A stretch of DNA of 64,000 nucleotides, from assembly GCF_000691165.1 (NCBI RefSeq), contig NZ_ASJD01000001.1, positions 682,001 through 746,000 of the forward strand. Direction: 5' to 3'. Position 1 is the first letter of the stretch. Each line of letters starts with the position of its first letter. This DNA is from Bacillus safensis FO-36b. GTDB lineage: Bacteria; Bacillota; Bacilli; Bacillales; Bacillaceae. The notes beneath the pieces are model-generated. The model was not told the DNA's origin. It made no database searches and saw only the letters and a list, made by a program, of their open reading frames with translations. The translations under genes and the position numbers were made by a program. Shown piece after piece: positions 37,846 through 47,927 of this stretch.

Positions 37846-39000
37846 ATGAAAACCTATACACTCATCGCAACAGCTCCAATGGGAATTGAAGCAATTGTTG
37901 CAAAAGAAGTAAGAGACCTTGGCTATGAGTGCACAGTCGACAACGGAAAAGTGATTTTCAAGGGGGATGCTCTTGCCATTTGCCGTGCAAACCTTTGGCT
38001 GCGTACAGCAGACCGGATCAAGGTACAAGTTGCTGAATTTTCGGCAAAAACATTTGATGAGCTTTTTGAACAAACGAAAGCGATTGACTGGGCCGCTTTT
38101 TTACCAAAAAACAGTACGTTTCCTGTCATCGGGAAATCTGTGAAATCTCAGCTTGCCAGTGTGCCTGACTGCCAGCGCATCGTCAAAAAAGCCATCGCTC
38201 AAAAGCTTAAATCCTCCTACAACATTCAGTCTGAATGGCTTGAAGAGACGGGACCTGAATATAAAATCGAGATCGCTCTTTTAAAAGATAAAGCGGTTCT
38301 TACGCTTGATACATCTGGTGTAGGTCTTCATAAACGCGGATACCGCATGGATCAAGGCGGAGCACCTATTAAAGAAACGCTTGCTGCTGCGCTCGTCTTA
38401 TTAACGAACTGGACACCTGACCGTCCGTTTGTTGATCCTTTCTGCGGATCAGGAACAATCGCCATAGAAGCAGCGATGATAGGACAAAACATTGCCCCAG
38501 GATTTAACCGGGATTTTGCGTCTGAATCATGGGAATGGATCGGTGAAGACGTATGGAACAAAGCGCGTGTGGAAGTCGAAGAAAAAGCAAACTATGATCA
38601 GCCGCTCCGCATTATCGCAAGTGACATCGACCATCGTATGGTGGACATCGCAAAAATGAATGCAGAAGAAGCAGGACTGAGTGAACTGATTGAGTTCAAA
38701 CAAATGCAAGTAAAAGACTTTCAAACAAAAGAAGAGTACGGTGTGATTGTTGGAAATCCTCCTTATGGTGAACGACTGAGTGATAAACCAGCTGTTGAAA
38801 AAATGTATCAAGGAATGGGTGAAGCGTTTAAGAACCTAGATACATGGTCCATTTACATCTTAACGTCACACGAAAAATTCGAAGAGTGCTTCGGAAGAAA
38901 AGCGACGAAAAAGAGAAAGCTGTTTAATGGATTTATTAAAACAGACTATTATCAATATTGGGGAAAACGCCCGCCTAGAAAGCAACCAACCGAATCGTAA
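37846..39000 (+). CDS. ypsC: THUMP-domain 23S rRNA methyltransferase YpsC (RlmL-like)
   Basis: A 384-aa protein with an N-terminal THUMP RNA-binding domain (about residues 45-155) and a Rossmann methyltransferase: DPFCGSGTIAIEAA near 205 (SAM site) and the NPPYGERL motif of N2-guanine methylases near 305. It corresponds to the N-terminal, m2G-forming half of E. coli RlmL. It follows the rnpB gene, as in B. subtilis. Confidence 0.92.
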   Translation: MKTYTLIATAPMGIEAIVAKEVRDLGYECTVDNGKVIFKGDALAICRANLWLRTADRIKVQVAEFSAKTFDELFEQTKAIDWAAFLPKNSTFPVIGKSVKSQLASVPDCQRIVKKAIAQKLKSSYNIQSEWLEETGPEYKIEIALLKDKAVLTLDTSGVGLHKRGYRMDQGGAPIKETLAAALVLLTNWTPDRPFVDPFCGSGTIAIEAAMIGQNIAPGFNRDFASESWEWIGEDVWNKARVEVEEKANYDQPLRIIASDIDHRMVDIAKMNAEEAGLSELIEFKQMQVKDFQTKEEYGVIVGNPPYGERLSDKPAVEKMYQGMGEAFKNLDTWSIYILTSHEKFEECFGRKATKKRKLFNGFIKTDYYQYWGKRPPRKQPTES

Positions 39001-39006
39001 TAAATG

Positions 39007-39036
39007 GCCGCACCGAAAGAAGGTGCGGCTTTTTTA
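39007..39036 (+). terminator. Intrinsic terminator after ypsC
   Basis: GCCGCACC and GGTGCGGC form an 8-bp GC-rich stem with loop GAAAGAA and a T6 tail. Confidence 0.9.
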
Positions 39037-39105
39037 TGCTGAAAAGGTATAACTCCTCGCGTGGCGGAATAAACTGAACTTGATTTTAAAAAAAGAGGTG
39101 TCTTC

Positions 39106-39303
39106 ATGATTCATTATGATCAAATTCAGTTAATCCAAAAAGCACTCAATTCGACTGCTCAAGAAATAGAAGGGCATGAAGGTGGACAATCTGCTCAGCT
39201 TACGGCAGCCATCGAAGATTTGGCGCTGGCTCAGGCATACATAGAACGTTCTGAGCATGCATTTTTAATGAAGGAAAGCTATCAACATCGCCTGCGCTCA
39301 TAA
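39106..39303 (+). CDS. Small hypothetical protein, 65 aa
   Basis: A soluble, helical, acidic protein (begins MIHYDQIQLI, contains AIEDLALAQAYIERSEH) with the ribosome binding site AGAGGTG at good distance. It lies between the ypsC terminator and ypvA. I do not recognise a family, and no motif suggests a function. Confidence 0.6.
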   Translation: MIHYDQIQLIQKALNSTAQEIEGHEGGQSAQLTAAIEDLALAQAYIERSEHAFLMKESYQHRLRS

Positions 39304-39378
39304 AAAAAGATTGTTTTTCCCCAGCGTAAATGGTACTATTGAATGTCTGAATGATTCAAAAGTTGGGGGTTGAAGCAG

Positions 39379-41316
39379 GTGACAGCATCTCGTTTGCCTT
39401 TTTCATTATCAAAAGAACACAATTTTTACGAAGAACTGGGCAACTGGATTGGTGATGTGTTTTATGACATTTTGCCAGAAAAGGGCTTTGATCTTCGAGA
39501 TGAACAAATATTTATGGCTTTTCAACTAGAAAGAGCCTTTAAAGAAAAAAGTGTGATGTTTGCCGAAGCTGGGGTAGGCACAGGCAAAACTATCGTCTAT
39601 CTATTATTTGCCGTCACATATGCAAGGTATACAGGGAAGCCTGCGATTATTGCATGTGCAGACGAAACGTTAATTGAACAGCTCGTTAAACAAGAAGGTG
39701 ATATCTATAAAATTGCCAATCACCTTGATATTCAAATAGATGCGAGATTAAGTAAATCGCATGATCAATATTTATGCTTAAAGAAGCTGGAGAAAACGAT
39801 GCAGCGTGAAGATGATGAAAAGTGGCTCGATATTTATGAATCACTGCCTTCATTTGTTCATGAATCACATGGCATGCAAACCTTTTATCCGTATGGCGAT
39901 CGAAAAGAGTATCCGGAGTTATCAAATGATGAATGGTCACGAATTGGCTATGACTCGTTTCAGGACTGTCTGACGTGCGATATGCGTCATCGCTGTGGTT
40001 TGAATTTATCAAGAGATCATTACCGGAAAGCGACAGACCTCATCATCTGTTCACATGATTTTTACATGGAGCATGTGTGGACGAAGGAATCCCGGAAACG
40101 TGAGGGCCAGCTTCCGCTGCTTCCTGAGCATAGCTCCGTCGTATTTGATGAGGGACATCTTCTCGAGTTTGCCGCACAAAAAGCGTTAACGTACCGAGTG
40201 AAGCAATCAACGCTCGAAACATTTTTGGAACGTCTTTTGCAAAACGACATACGCGAAGAATTTGCAGAGCTTGTTGAAGATGCACTTGCAACAAACGATG
40301 AGTTCTTTTATCTCTTAAAAACACATGCCAAAGAAGTCAAAGGCTCGCACCGGCTTGAAATTGGGCGTGTCGATGAGGTGAAGCGTTCTGCAAGTGAATT
40401 GTGTGACTTGCTTGAAAAAATCGGAGAAGCGCTCGTGTTTGAATCTGAGATGTATACGATCGATCAATACGAATTATCTGTTGTGGAAGAATACATTGAA
40501 CAAATGGCGTATTCTTTATCGCTTTATCAAAAAAATGCCATTAGCTGGCTGGAAAAACAGGAATTAGATACAACATTTGTTGTGATGCCAAAGACGGTTG
40601 CAGAGGTGCTTGGCGAAAAAGTATTCTCGCAAAAAAGACCATATATTTTCTCTTCCGCTACATTGTCTGAGAATCAATCCTTTGATTATTTAGCTGAAAG
40701 TCTTGGGATTAAAGATTACTTATCAATGAGTGTCGCTTCGCCGTATGATTACGATGAACAAATGAAGATTTATTTCCATGGAATTCAGCAGCTCGCTGAG
40801 CAAGAGGCAAAAGCACAGCAAGTGATCACTCAGCTGAAAGAAAATGGAGGACGATCTCTGATTCTCTTCCCTTCATTTGATGAACTTCATTTCTTTAGAA
40901 AACAGCTTGAAGCAGCAAATGAATCACTGCCGTTTGACGTATATTTTGAGGGAGACGAGGAAATCAGCACGATTGTTCAAAAGTTCCAAGCAGATGAAAC
41001 ATCCGTGTTATGCTCTGTTCATCTGTGGGAAGGGCTTGATATTCCAGGTCAATCATTAACGAATGTGATCATCTGGGGACTTCCTTATCCGCCGCATGAT
41101 CCGGTATTTGAAGCGAAACGGAATGAAGCAAAGGATGCACATGCTGAAGTTGACCTTCCGTATATGCTGCTTCGCTTACGCCAAGGTATCGGAAGACTGA
41201 TCCGGACAAGCCAAGACGCAGGAAGCATTCATATTTACTTTGATCGTAAAGAAGATACTAAGCTTCAAAGTAAAATTGAATCCGTCCTGCCAGTGAAGCC
41301 CATCATCACATCTTAA
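39379..41316 (+). CDS. ypvA: DinG/XPD-family iron-sulfur helicase YpvA
   Basis: A 645-aa ATP-dependent helicase: Walker A AEAGVGTGKTIVYL near residue 62, a cysteine box (CLKKLEK, then CLTCDMRHRCG near 200) that probably holds a 4Fe-4S cluster as in XPD and E. coli DinG, FDEGH box near 255 and motif VI RQGIGRLIRT. I chose the GTG at 39379 (nine bases after GGGGG, giving MTASRLPFSL); the TTG at 39370 directly abuts that site. It is distinct from the exonuclease fusion dinG in this window. Confidence 0.92.
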   Translation: MTASRLPFSLSKEHNFYEELGNWIGDVFYDILPEKGFDLRDEQIFMAFQLERAFKEKSVMFAEAGVGTGKTIVYLLFAVTYARYTGKPAIIACADETLIEQLVKQEGDIYKIANHLDIQIDARLSKSHDQYLCLKKLEKTMQREDDEKWLDIYESLPSFVHESHGMQTFYPYGDRKEYPELSNDEWSRIGYDSFQDCLTCDMRHRCGLNLSRDHYRKATDLIICSHDFYMEHVWTKESRKREGQLPLLPEHSSVVFDEGHLLEFAAQKALTYRVKQSTLETFLERLLQNDIREEFAELVEDALATNDEFFYLLKTHAKEVKGSHRLEIGRVDEVKRSASELCDLLEKIGEALVFESEMYTIDQYELSVVEEYIEQMAYSLSLYQKNAISWLEKQELDTTFVVMPKTVAEVLGEKVFSQKRPYIFSSATLSENQSFDYLAESLGIKDYLSMSVASPYDYDEQMKIYFHGIQQLAEQEAKAQQVITQLKENGGRSLILFPSFDELHFFRKQLEAANESLPFDVYFEGDEEISTIVQKFQADETSVLCSVHLWEGLDIPGQSLTNVIIWGLPYPPHDPVFEAKRNEAKDAHAEVDLPYMLLRLRQGIGRLIRTSQDAGSIHIYFDRKEDTKLQSKIESVLPVKPIITS

Positions 41317-41337
41317 ATAGCTGAAAACTTGCAAATG

Positions 41338-41368
41338 AGGAGGATACCACGGTGTATCCTCCTTTTTC
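41338..41368 (+). terminator. Intrinsic terminator after ypvA
   Basis: AGGAGGATAC and GTATCCTCCT form a 10-bp stem with loop CACGGT and a TTTTTC tail. Confidence 0.85.
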
Positions 41369-41441
41369 ATTGACAAAAGAACATTCATTGAAGTAGCCTT
41401 GAAACGTACATACATATTTTATTGATTGGGGGAACAAACGC

Positions 41442-42947
41442 ATGAGTCTTGAAGCAACTGAGAAAGCGTTTTATCAATTACTAGGGAAAATCGCCCATTA
41501 TACAGAGGCGCTCCATTTACTTTACTGGGACTCTAGAACACAAGCACCTAAAAAAAGTGCGGATTTTAGAGCTGAAACGATCGGTCAATTATCAAGTGAT
41601 ATTTTTAATATGAAGACTTCTGACGAAATGAGAGATCTTCTTCACGCATTAAACAAACATCGAGATGAACTGTCAAAAGATACACAGAAGGCGCTCGAAT
41701 TATCACAAAAAGAGTATGATGAAAACAGTAAAATTCCGAAAGAAGAATTTAAAGAATACTCGATTTTACAATCAAAAGCGGAGCATGTTTGGGTAGAAGC
41801 AAGGGAGAAATCAGACTTTTCACTCTTTGCACCATACTTAAAACAGCTTATTGACTTTAACAAGCGTTTCATCCAATATTGGGGCGTGAAAAAAACGCCT
41901 TATGATGTGCTGCTCAATAACTATGAGCCAGATATGACGGTTGAACAGCTTGATCAAAAGTTTGGTGCACTTCGTGACGCTATTGTTCCTCTTGTGAAAA
42001 AAATCGAAGCCTCACCTAATAAGCCGGATACTTCATTTTTATCGAAAAGCTTCCCAATCGATAAACAAAAGGAATTGAGTCTCTTTTTCTTAAAAGAATT
42101 AGGATATGACTTTGACGCAGGCCGCCTGGATACAACAATTCATCCATTTGCTGTAACGTTAAGCAGAGGCGATGTACGTGTGACGACCCGTTATGATGAG
42201 CATGATTTTCGAATGGCGATCTTTGGAACGATTCATGAATGTGGTCATGCGATCTATGAGCAAAACATTGATGAAGCACTGAGCGGAACACTTTTATGTG
42301 ATGGGACTTCGATGGGAATCCATGAATCACAGTCTCTTTTCTTTGAGAACTTTATCGGCAGACACGAAGATTTCTGGAAAACGTATTATCAAAAGCTGCA
42401 AGAAGCTTCTCCTGAGCAATTTAAAGATGTTTCTTTAGAAGACTTTGTGCATGCAGTGAATGAATCGAAGCCGACTTACATTCGAATTGAAGCCGATGAA
42501 CTGACGTATCCGCTTCACATTATCATCCGCTATGAAATTGAGAAAGCGATTTTCAATGAAGAAGTAGCAGTTGAAGATCTGCCTGCACTTTGGAATGAAA
42601 AATATCAAGCGTATCTTGGCATTACGCCTCCTAATGATGCACTCGGTATCTTGCAGGATGTTCACTGGTCTGATGGAAGCTTTGGATATTTCCCTTCATA
42701 TGCTCTTGGTTATATGTATGCAGCGCAATTAAAGCAGCAAATGATTAAAGATTTACCAAATTTTGATGAGCTTATTCAAAATGGGTCTTTTGCACCGATA
42801 AAAGAATGGCTGACGGAACATGTTCACCAGCATGGAAAACGGAAAAAGCCATCTGAAATCATTAAAGATGCAACAGGCGAAGAATTAAATGTTCAATATT
42901 TAATTGACTACTTAACAGATAAATATACAAAACTGTATTTATCATAA
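41442..42947 (+). CDS. ypwA: Metallocarboxypeptidase, M32 family (YpwA)
   Basis: A 501-aa zinc carboxypeptidase of the thermostable Taq carboxypeptidase family. The zinc site HECGH (TIHECGHAIYE near residue 265) and the downstream GIHESQSLFFE Glu ligand box are intact, and RVTTRYDEHDF precedes them. It is cytoplasmic with no signal peptide and trims C-terminal residues from peptides. The ribosome binding site is GGGGGA. It stands alone between terminators. Confidence 0.95.
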   Translation: MSLEATEKAFYQLLGKIAHYTEALHLLYWDSRTQAPKKSADFRAETIGQLSSDIFNMKTSDEMRDLLHALNKHRDELSKDTQKALELSQKEYDENSKIPKEEFKEYSILQSKAEHVWVEAREKSDFSLFAPYLKQLIDFNKRFIQYWGVKKTPYDVLLNNYEPDMTVEQLDQKFGALRDAIVPLVKKIEASPNKPDTSFLSKSFPIDKQKELSLFFLKELGYDFDAGRLDTTIHPFAVTLSRGDVRVTTRYDEHDFRMAIFGTIHECGHAIYEQNIDEALSGTLLCDGTSMGIHESQSLFFENFIGRHEDFWKTYYQKLQEASPEQFKDVSLEDFVHAVNESKPTYIRIEADELTYPLHIIIRYEIEKAIFNEEVAVEDLPALWNEKYQAYLGITPPNDALGILQDVHWSDGSFGYFPSYALGYMYAAQLKQQMIKDLPNFDELIQNGSFAPIKEWLTEHVHQHGKRKKPSEIIKDATGEELNVQYLIDYLTDKYTKLYLS

Positions 42948-42954
42948 AAGAAGG

Positions 42955-42983
42955 GCACCCTTTCATGAGAGGGGTGCTTTTTT
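42955..42983 (+). terminator. Intrinsic terminator after ypwA
   Basis: GCACCC (42955-42960) and GGGTGC with weaker inner T-G pairs, then a T6 run. Confidence 0.8.
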
Positions 42984-43058
42984 GATGCTTGAATATTCTA
43001 AAAACGAACATTTTGTTCTGATCTATTATTTAAGTTCGGTATTTTTCTAGAAAAATGC

Positions 43059-43087
43059 TTTCCAAGCGTCTGAAATCTTGTTATAAT
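43059..43087 (+). promoter_or_regulatory. SigA-type promoter for xpt-pbuX
   Basis: Perfect TATAAT at 43082-43087 with a weak -35 (TTTCCA, 43059-43064) at 17-bp spacing, just ahead of the riboswitch. Confidence 0.65.
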
Positions 43088-43100
43088 TTGAACACTATAA

Positions 43101-45200
<2,100 letters not shown>

Positions 45201-45202
<2 letters not shown>

Positions 45203-45282
45203 CCCCCTCTCTTGGAGAGGGGGTTCAGATTATGGACAAAGAGCTAAAATGACCTTTTATTTTAGCTCTTTGTCTTCTTTTT
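45201..45282 (+). terminator. Tandem hairpins after pbuX, the second a terminator
   Basis: AACCCCCTCTC and GAGAGGGGGTT (45201-45225) form an 11-bp stem with a 3-nt loop and no U-tract. Then GACAAAGAGCTAAAAT and ATTTTAGCTCTTTGTC (45235-45274) form a perfect 16-bp stem with an 8-nt loop followed by TTCTTTTT. The second is the likely terminator; the first may protect the 3' end. Confidence 0.8.
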
Positions 45283-45285
45283 AGC

Positions 45286-45314
45286 TTGATAAAAAACCTT
45301 TGAAGTCCTAGGAT
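45286..45314 (+). promoter_or_regulatory. Possible promoter ahead of a short terminated element
   Basis: TTGATA (45286-45291), 17-bp spacer, TAGGAT (45309-45314). It overlaps the 14-bp palindrome CCTAGGATCCTAGG (45307-45320). If active, it would make an RNA of only about 60 nt that stops at the hairpin at 45352-45380. Confidence 0.3.
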
Positions 45315-45331
45315 CCTAGGAAGGAGCGTGT

Positions 45332-45382
45332 GAGGGTTTGTCTACAAGCTGAAAGCCCGCATCTTTTGGATACGGGCTTTTT
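45332..45382 (+). repeat. TGTCTAC-N3-CTG-hairpin element, copy A
   Basis: G-rich GAGGGTT, then TGTCTAC (45339-45345), three bases, CTG (45349-45351), then a hairpin with stem AAAGCCCGCATC and GATACGGGCTTT and a T5 tail. It shares box order and exact spacing with the element at 46568-46618, but the stem sequence differs. It also lies against the 3' end of the convergent deacetylase gene. Confidence 0.5.
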
Positions 45383-45395
45383 GTGATTAGCGCTA

Positions 45396-46250
45396 TTAAT
45401 GTTGTACCGGCGGCATTGTTTCGTTAATGACTGCAAATGTATAGCCCCTTGCTTTTAGCTGTATAATCAGGCTATCTAAATAGTTTGTGGTAGAGGGTTG
45501 ATCATGCATTAATATAACTTTTGGTTCCCATGGTTTATTTTTCTCAAACATTTGCAATTGATTCAATACCTCTGGAACATATTGTGAGTTTTTATATCTC
45601 CAGTCAAGACTATCAATCGTCCAGTCCCAGTAAATAAAGCCATTTTGGTTTAAACGTACTTTTTGATGATATGTTAAATTTGGAACACTGCCAAAGGGGG
45701 TTCTTACAAGACGGCTGTAGACGCCTGTAACAGAGGCAAGAATACGCTGAGCTTCTCTCATTTCATTTGCGGGAGACTCGCTGTTCTGATAAAAGAGGTT
45801 TATATCATGCGTCATGCCATGAAGACCTAATTGATGTCCTTCTTGATAAAGTCTTTTCACAGCTGATTGGTGTGCTTGGATTTGCGGTCCAAGCATGAAG
45901 AACGTCGCCTTCACGTGATGTGCTTTTAATACATTTAACAGCTGATTTGATGTAGCAGAAGGACCATCATCAAATGTTAAAAAGACCGTTTTATTCGTTG
46001 CCTCTTGGTTTGGATTGGTCTTAAAATGTGTATCCAATGTTCTTGTAGACTGATCTTTTGCTTTCAGACTGATGCTTGTGTCACGGAAGTCACTGCTGGC
46101 AGCATTTTTTGCTTGCCCATTGGTCGCCTGCAAATGGGGTTTAGACATATCCCAGATAAAAAAGAGAAACAGTGTAAGAAGCACTAAACCAATTACCTTT
46201 GAGAGAAGTATCGTGTTGTAGGGTGTCTTTTTTTTGGAAACCTTTTTCAT
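45396..46250 (-). CDS. Polysaccharide deacetylase (NodB/CE4 family), membrane-anchored
   Basis: A 284-aa protein with a basic N-terminus, one membrane helix (about residues 16-35), a Ser/Thr/Lys/Asn-rich linker and a NodB domain from about residue 85. The metal motif TFDDGPSAT and the His pair box (GLHGMTHD) are intact; RTPFGS and the C-terminal VILMHD complete the catalytic set. It probably de-N-acetylates peptidoglycan or another wall glycan outside the membrane. The ATG at 46250 follows GGAGTG. I do not recall it between pbuX and bpsA in B. subtilis. Confidence 0.88.
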   Translation of the reverse strand: MKKVSKKKTPYNTILLSKVIGLVLLTLFLFFIWDMSKPHLQATNGQAKNAASSDFRDTSISLKAKDQSTRTLDTHFKTNPNQEATNKTVFLTFDDGPSATSNQLLNVLKAHHVKATFFMLGPQIQAHQSAVKRLYQEGHQLGLHGMTHDINLFYQNSESPANEMREAQRILASVTGVYSRLVRTPFGSVPNLTYHQKVRLNQNGFIYWDWTIDSLDWRYKNSQYVPEVLNQLQMFEKNKPWEPKVILMHDQPSTTNYLDSLIIQLKARGYTFAVINETMPPVQH

Positions 46251-46567
46251 TACAATCACTCCAGTCAATTAAATTTTGAGCCGAACCATGTTGTAGATTC
46301 TTTCTTTTTTCACTGTTTTTCCTGGTACTCATATTGATTAAATATATAGTGGAAAAAATCCTTTTTATATAGAAAATTCAAATGAATTAGAAATTTATGG
46401 TTGTTACTTTGTGTTGATCAGCAAAAAAAGGTGATCCATTCATGTTTAAATAAAATCATTCTGAATAATGATCGAAACGTTAATATTTATACGCTAAGAT
46501 AGCAGCAGATTTGACCATTAATTCGAAGCGAAAGGGAGATTCCGTATGAAAGTGTTGTATAAGTAAA

Positions 46568-46618
46568 GGGGGGGGGGTGTCTACGTTCTGAACACTTCTC
46601 TTTTAGAGGTGTTTTTTT
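46568..46618 (+). repeat. TGTCTAC-N3-CTG-hairpin element, copy B, with a G10 tract
   Basis: Ten G residues (46568-46577), TGTCTAC (46578-46584), three bases, CTG (46588-46590), then a hairpin AACACTTCT and AGAGGTGTT with loop CTTTT and a T7 run (46612-46618). Same order and spacing as copy A at 45332-45382, in the same orientation; together they flank the deacetylase gene. Confidence 0.5.
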
Positions 46619-46622
46619 GCAT

Positions 46623-46686
46623 AAAAAAAGCAGGTTCGCTTGGCTTAGAACGAACCTGTGAAGGAGGAAAACTACATCATGTTTTC
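46623..46686 (-). ncRNA. Candidate small RNA with anti-Shine-Dalgarno linker
   Basis: Minus-strand unit of about 64 nt. The promoter is TTGACG (46721-46716), 17 bp, GATAAT (46698-46693), predicting a start near 46686. The RNA would fold as a 5' hairpin (GAAAAC and GTTTTC, loop ATGATGTA), a free linker CTCCTTCA within CCTCCTTC (46667-46660), and a terminator of CAGGTTCG and CGAACCTG with a 12-nt loop and U7. No protein is encoded. The linker is complementary to Shine-Dalgarno sequences, as in regulatory RNAs that block translation. Not recognised as a known family. Confidence 0.55.
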
Positions 46687-46692
46687 ACCTAT

Positions 46693-46721
46693 ATTATCCA
46701 ATATTTATCAATTGTCGTCAA
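46693..46721 (-). promoter_or_regulatory. SigA-type promoter of the candidate small RNA
   Basis: On the minus strand TTGACG and GATAAT are separated by exactly 17 bp. It points away from bpsA and toward the terminator at 46623-46658. Confidence 0.6.
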
Positions 46722-46826
46722 GACAAAAAGTTAGCCGGAGGAAAATATTTTGACTGAATTGTGACGTTTTGGCATGTATATCCTTTTTTCGGTAGGGGAT
46801 ATTAATCGAAAAAAGAGGTGAAGCCG

Positions 46827-47927
46827 ATGGCGTACATTCTTTCTGTTGGAACGAGTCTGCCAAAACATCATGTGGATCAGAAAAAGGCAGCTGATTTTGC
46901 TAGATCCCAATTTAAACGATCGTTTAAAGATATCGACCGGCTGCTGAGAGCTTTTCAAAACGGAGAAATCGAGAGCAGACAGTTTGTGCAGCCAATTGAA
47001 TGGTATCAGACGCACCACTCTTTTGAGGAGAAAAACAATCTCTATTTGGAAAAAGCATTGGCTCATGCAAAAGAAGCGGTCATACACTGTCTTCATGAGA
47101 AGGCGTTCCTGAAAAAACCGATTCCGTTTGAAGAGATCGATGCATTGTTTTTTATTTCAAGCACCGGACTTTCGACACCAAGTCTTGATGCAAAACTGAT
47201 GAATGTTCTTCCTTTTTCGCCTTATACGAAACGAGTGCCGATCTGGGGGTTAGGGTGCGGGGGCGGAGCGGCAGGGTTGTCCCGGGCTTACGAATACATA
47301 CGGGCATTTCCAGAAGCAAAGGTGCTGGTTGTCGCCTGTGAACTGTGCAGTTTAACCTTTCAGCCGCAAGATCAATCAAAAAGCAATTTAATCGGGACAT
47401 CTTTGTTCGGAGACGGGACAGCAGCGGTACTCTTAACTGGAGAAAAAGGTGTATCTGAATACGCCGATCTAAAAACAGTTCCTAGAGTGATTGGTACACA
47501 ATCCGTCACAATGAAAGAGTCTGAGGATGTGATGGGATGGGAATTTACAAGTGACGGCTTTCGGGTTATTTTCTCCCGTGACATTCCTTCCATTATTTCA
47601 GGCTGGTTAAAAGAGCAAGTCGATCAATTTTTAGAGCAGCAAGGGTATTCGGCAGAAGACCTATCAGTTTTTCTTGCCCATCCTGGAGGAAAAAAAGTGA
47701 TTGATGCCTATATTGAAAGTCTATCCTTACAAGAGGATCAGCTTTTTTCATCAAAAGAAGTACTTAAACAACACGGGAATATGTCCTCTGCCACAGTTTT
47801 GTATGTGATCAAACATTATCTTGAACATCAATCCGCTGAAGCGGGAGATATGGGTCTTTGCGGAGCGCTTGGTCCGGGCTTTTCCTCAGAGCTGCTGCTC
47901 ATGAAATGGGAGGAGGTCTTATCATGA
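46827..47927 (+). CDS. bpsA: Type III polyketide synthase BpsA
   Basis: A 366-aa chalcone/stilbene synthase-like enzyme. The catalytic triad is visible: Cys in VVACELCSLTF, His in LAHPGGKKVID near residue 295 and Asn in KQHGNMSSATV near 328. In B. subtilis BpsA makes alkylpyrones that BpsB then methylates. The ATG at 46827 follows AGAGGTG; the GTG at 46818 is part of that site. The stop overlaps bpsB by four bases. Confidence 0.95.
   Translation: MAYILSVGTSLPKHHVDQKKAADFARSQFKRSFKDIDRLLRAFQNGEIESRQFVQPIEWYQTHHSFEEKNNLYLEKALAHAKEAVIHCLHEKAFLKKPIPFEEIDALFFISSTGLSTPSLDAKLMNVLPFSPYTKRVPIWGLGCGGGAAGLSRAYEYIRAFPEAKVLVVACELCSLTFQPQDQSKSNLIGTSLFGDGTAAVLLTGEKGVSEYADLKTVPRVIGTQSVTMKESEDVMGWEFTSDGFRVIFSRDIPSIISGWLKEQVDQFLEQQGYSAEDLSVFLAHPGGKKVIDAYIESLSLQEDQLFSSKEVLKQHGNMSSATVLYVIKHYLEHQSAEAGDMGLCGALGPGFSSELLLMKWEEVLS

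Larger units (their letters stand above)
46251..46826. other. 576-bp intergenic region without a supported protein gene
   Basis: This AT-rich gap holds the upstream region of the deacetylase gene (46251-46470), a possible weak plus-strand promoter (TCGAAA 46472-46477, TAAGAT 46495-46500), a six-codon open frame MKVLYK (46546-46566) with AAAGGGAG before it, the G10 tract and repeat element B, a minus-strand candidate small RNA, and the upstream region of bpsA. No clear SigA promoter was found for the deacetylase gene. Confidence 0.6.

Noticed and set aside
45307..45320. The 14-bp palindrome CCTAGGATCCTAGG as a regulator operator
   Set aside because: It is perfect, but the overlapping promoter is weak and no gene is controlled by it. 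It may simply be part of the element A leader, so it is recorded without a functional claim.
45332..45388. A short GTG-initiated ORF of about 18 codons after AAGGAG, ending in TGA
   Set aside because: It consists entirely of the TGTCTAC box and the terminator hairpin; the codons have no protein-like pattern.
46679..46753. A 24-codon plus-strand ORF (starts MFSPILSNIY) 11 bases after a perfect AAGGAGG
   Set aside because: The AAGGAGG is the exact complement of the CCTCCTT linker of the minus-strand small RNA candidate, and the ORF runs through that RNA's promoter. No plus-strand promoter is close, so coincidence is more likely.
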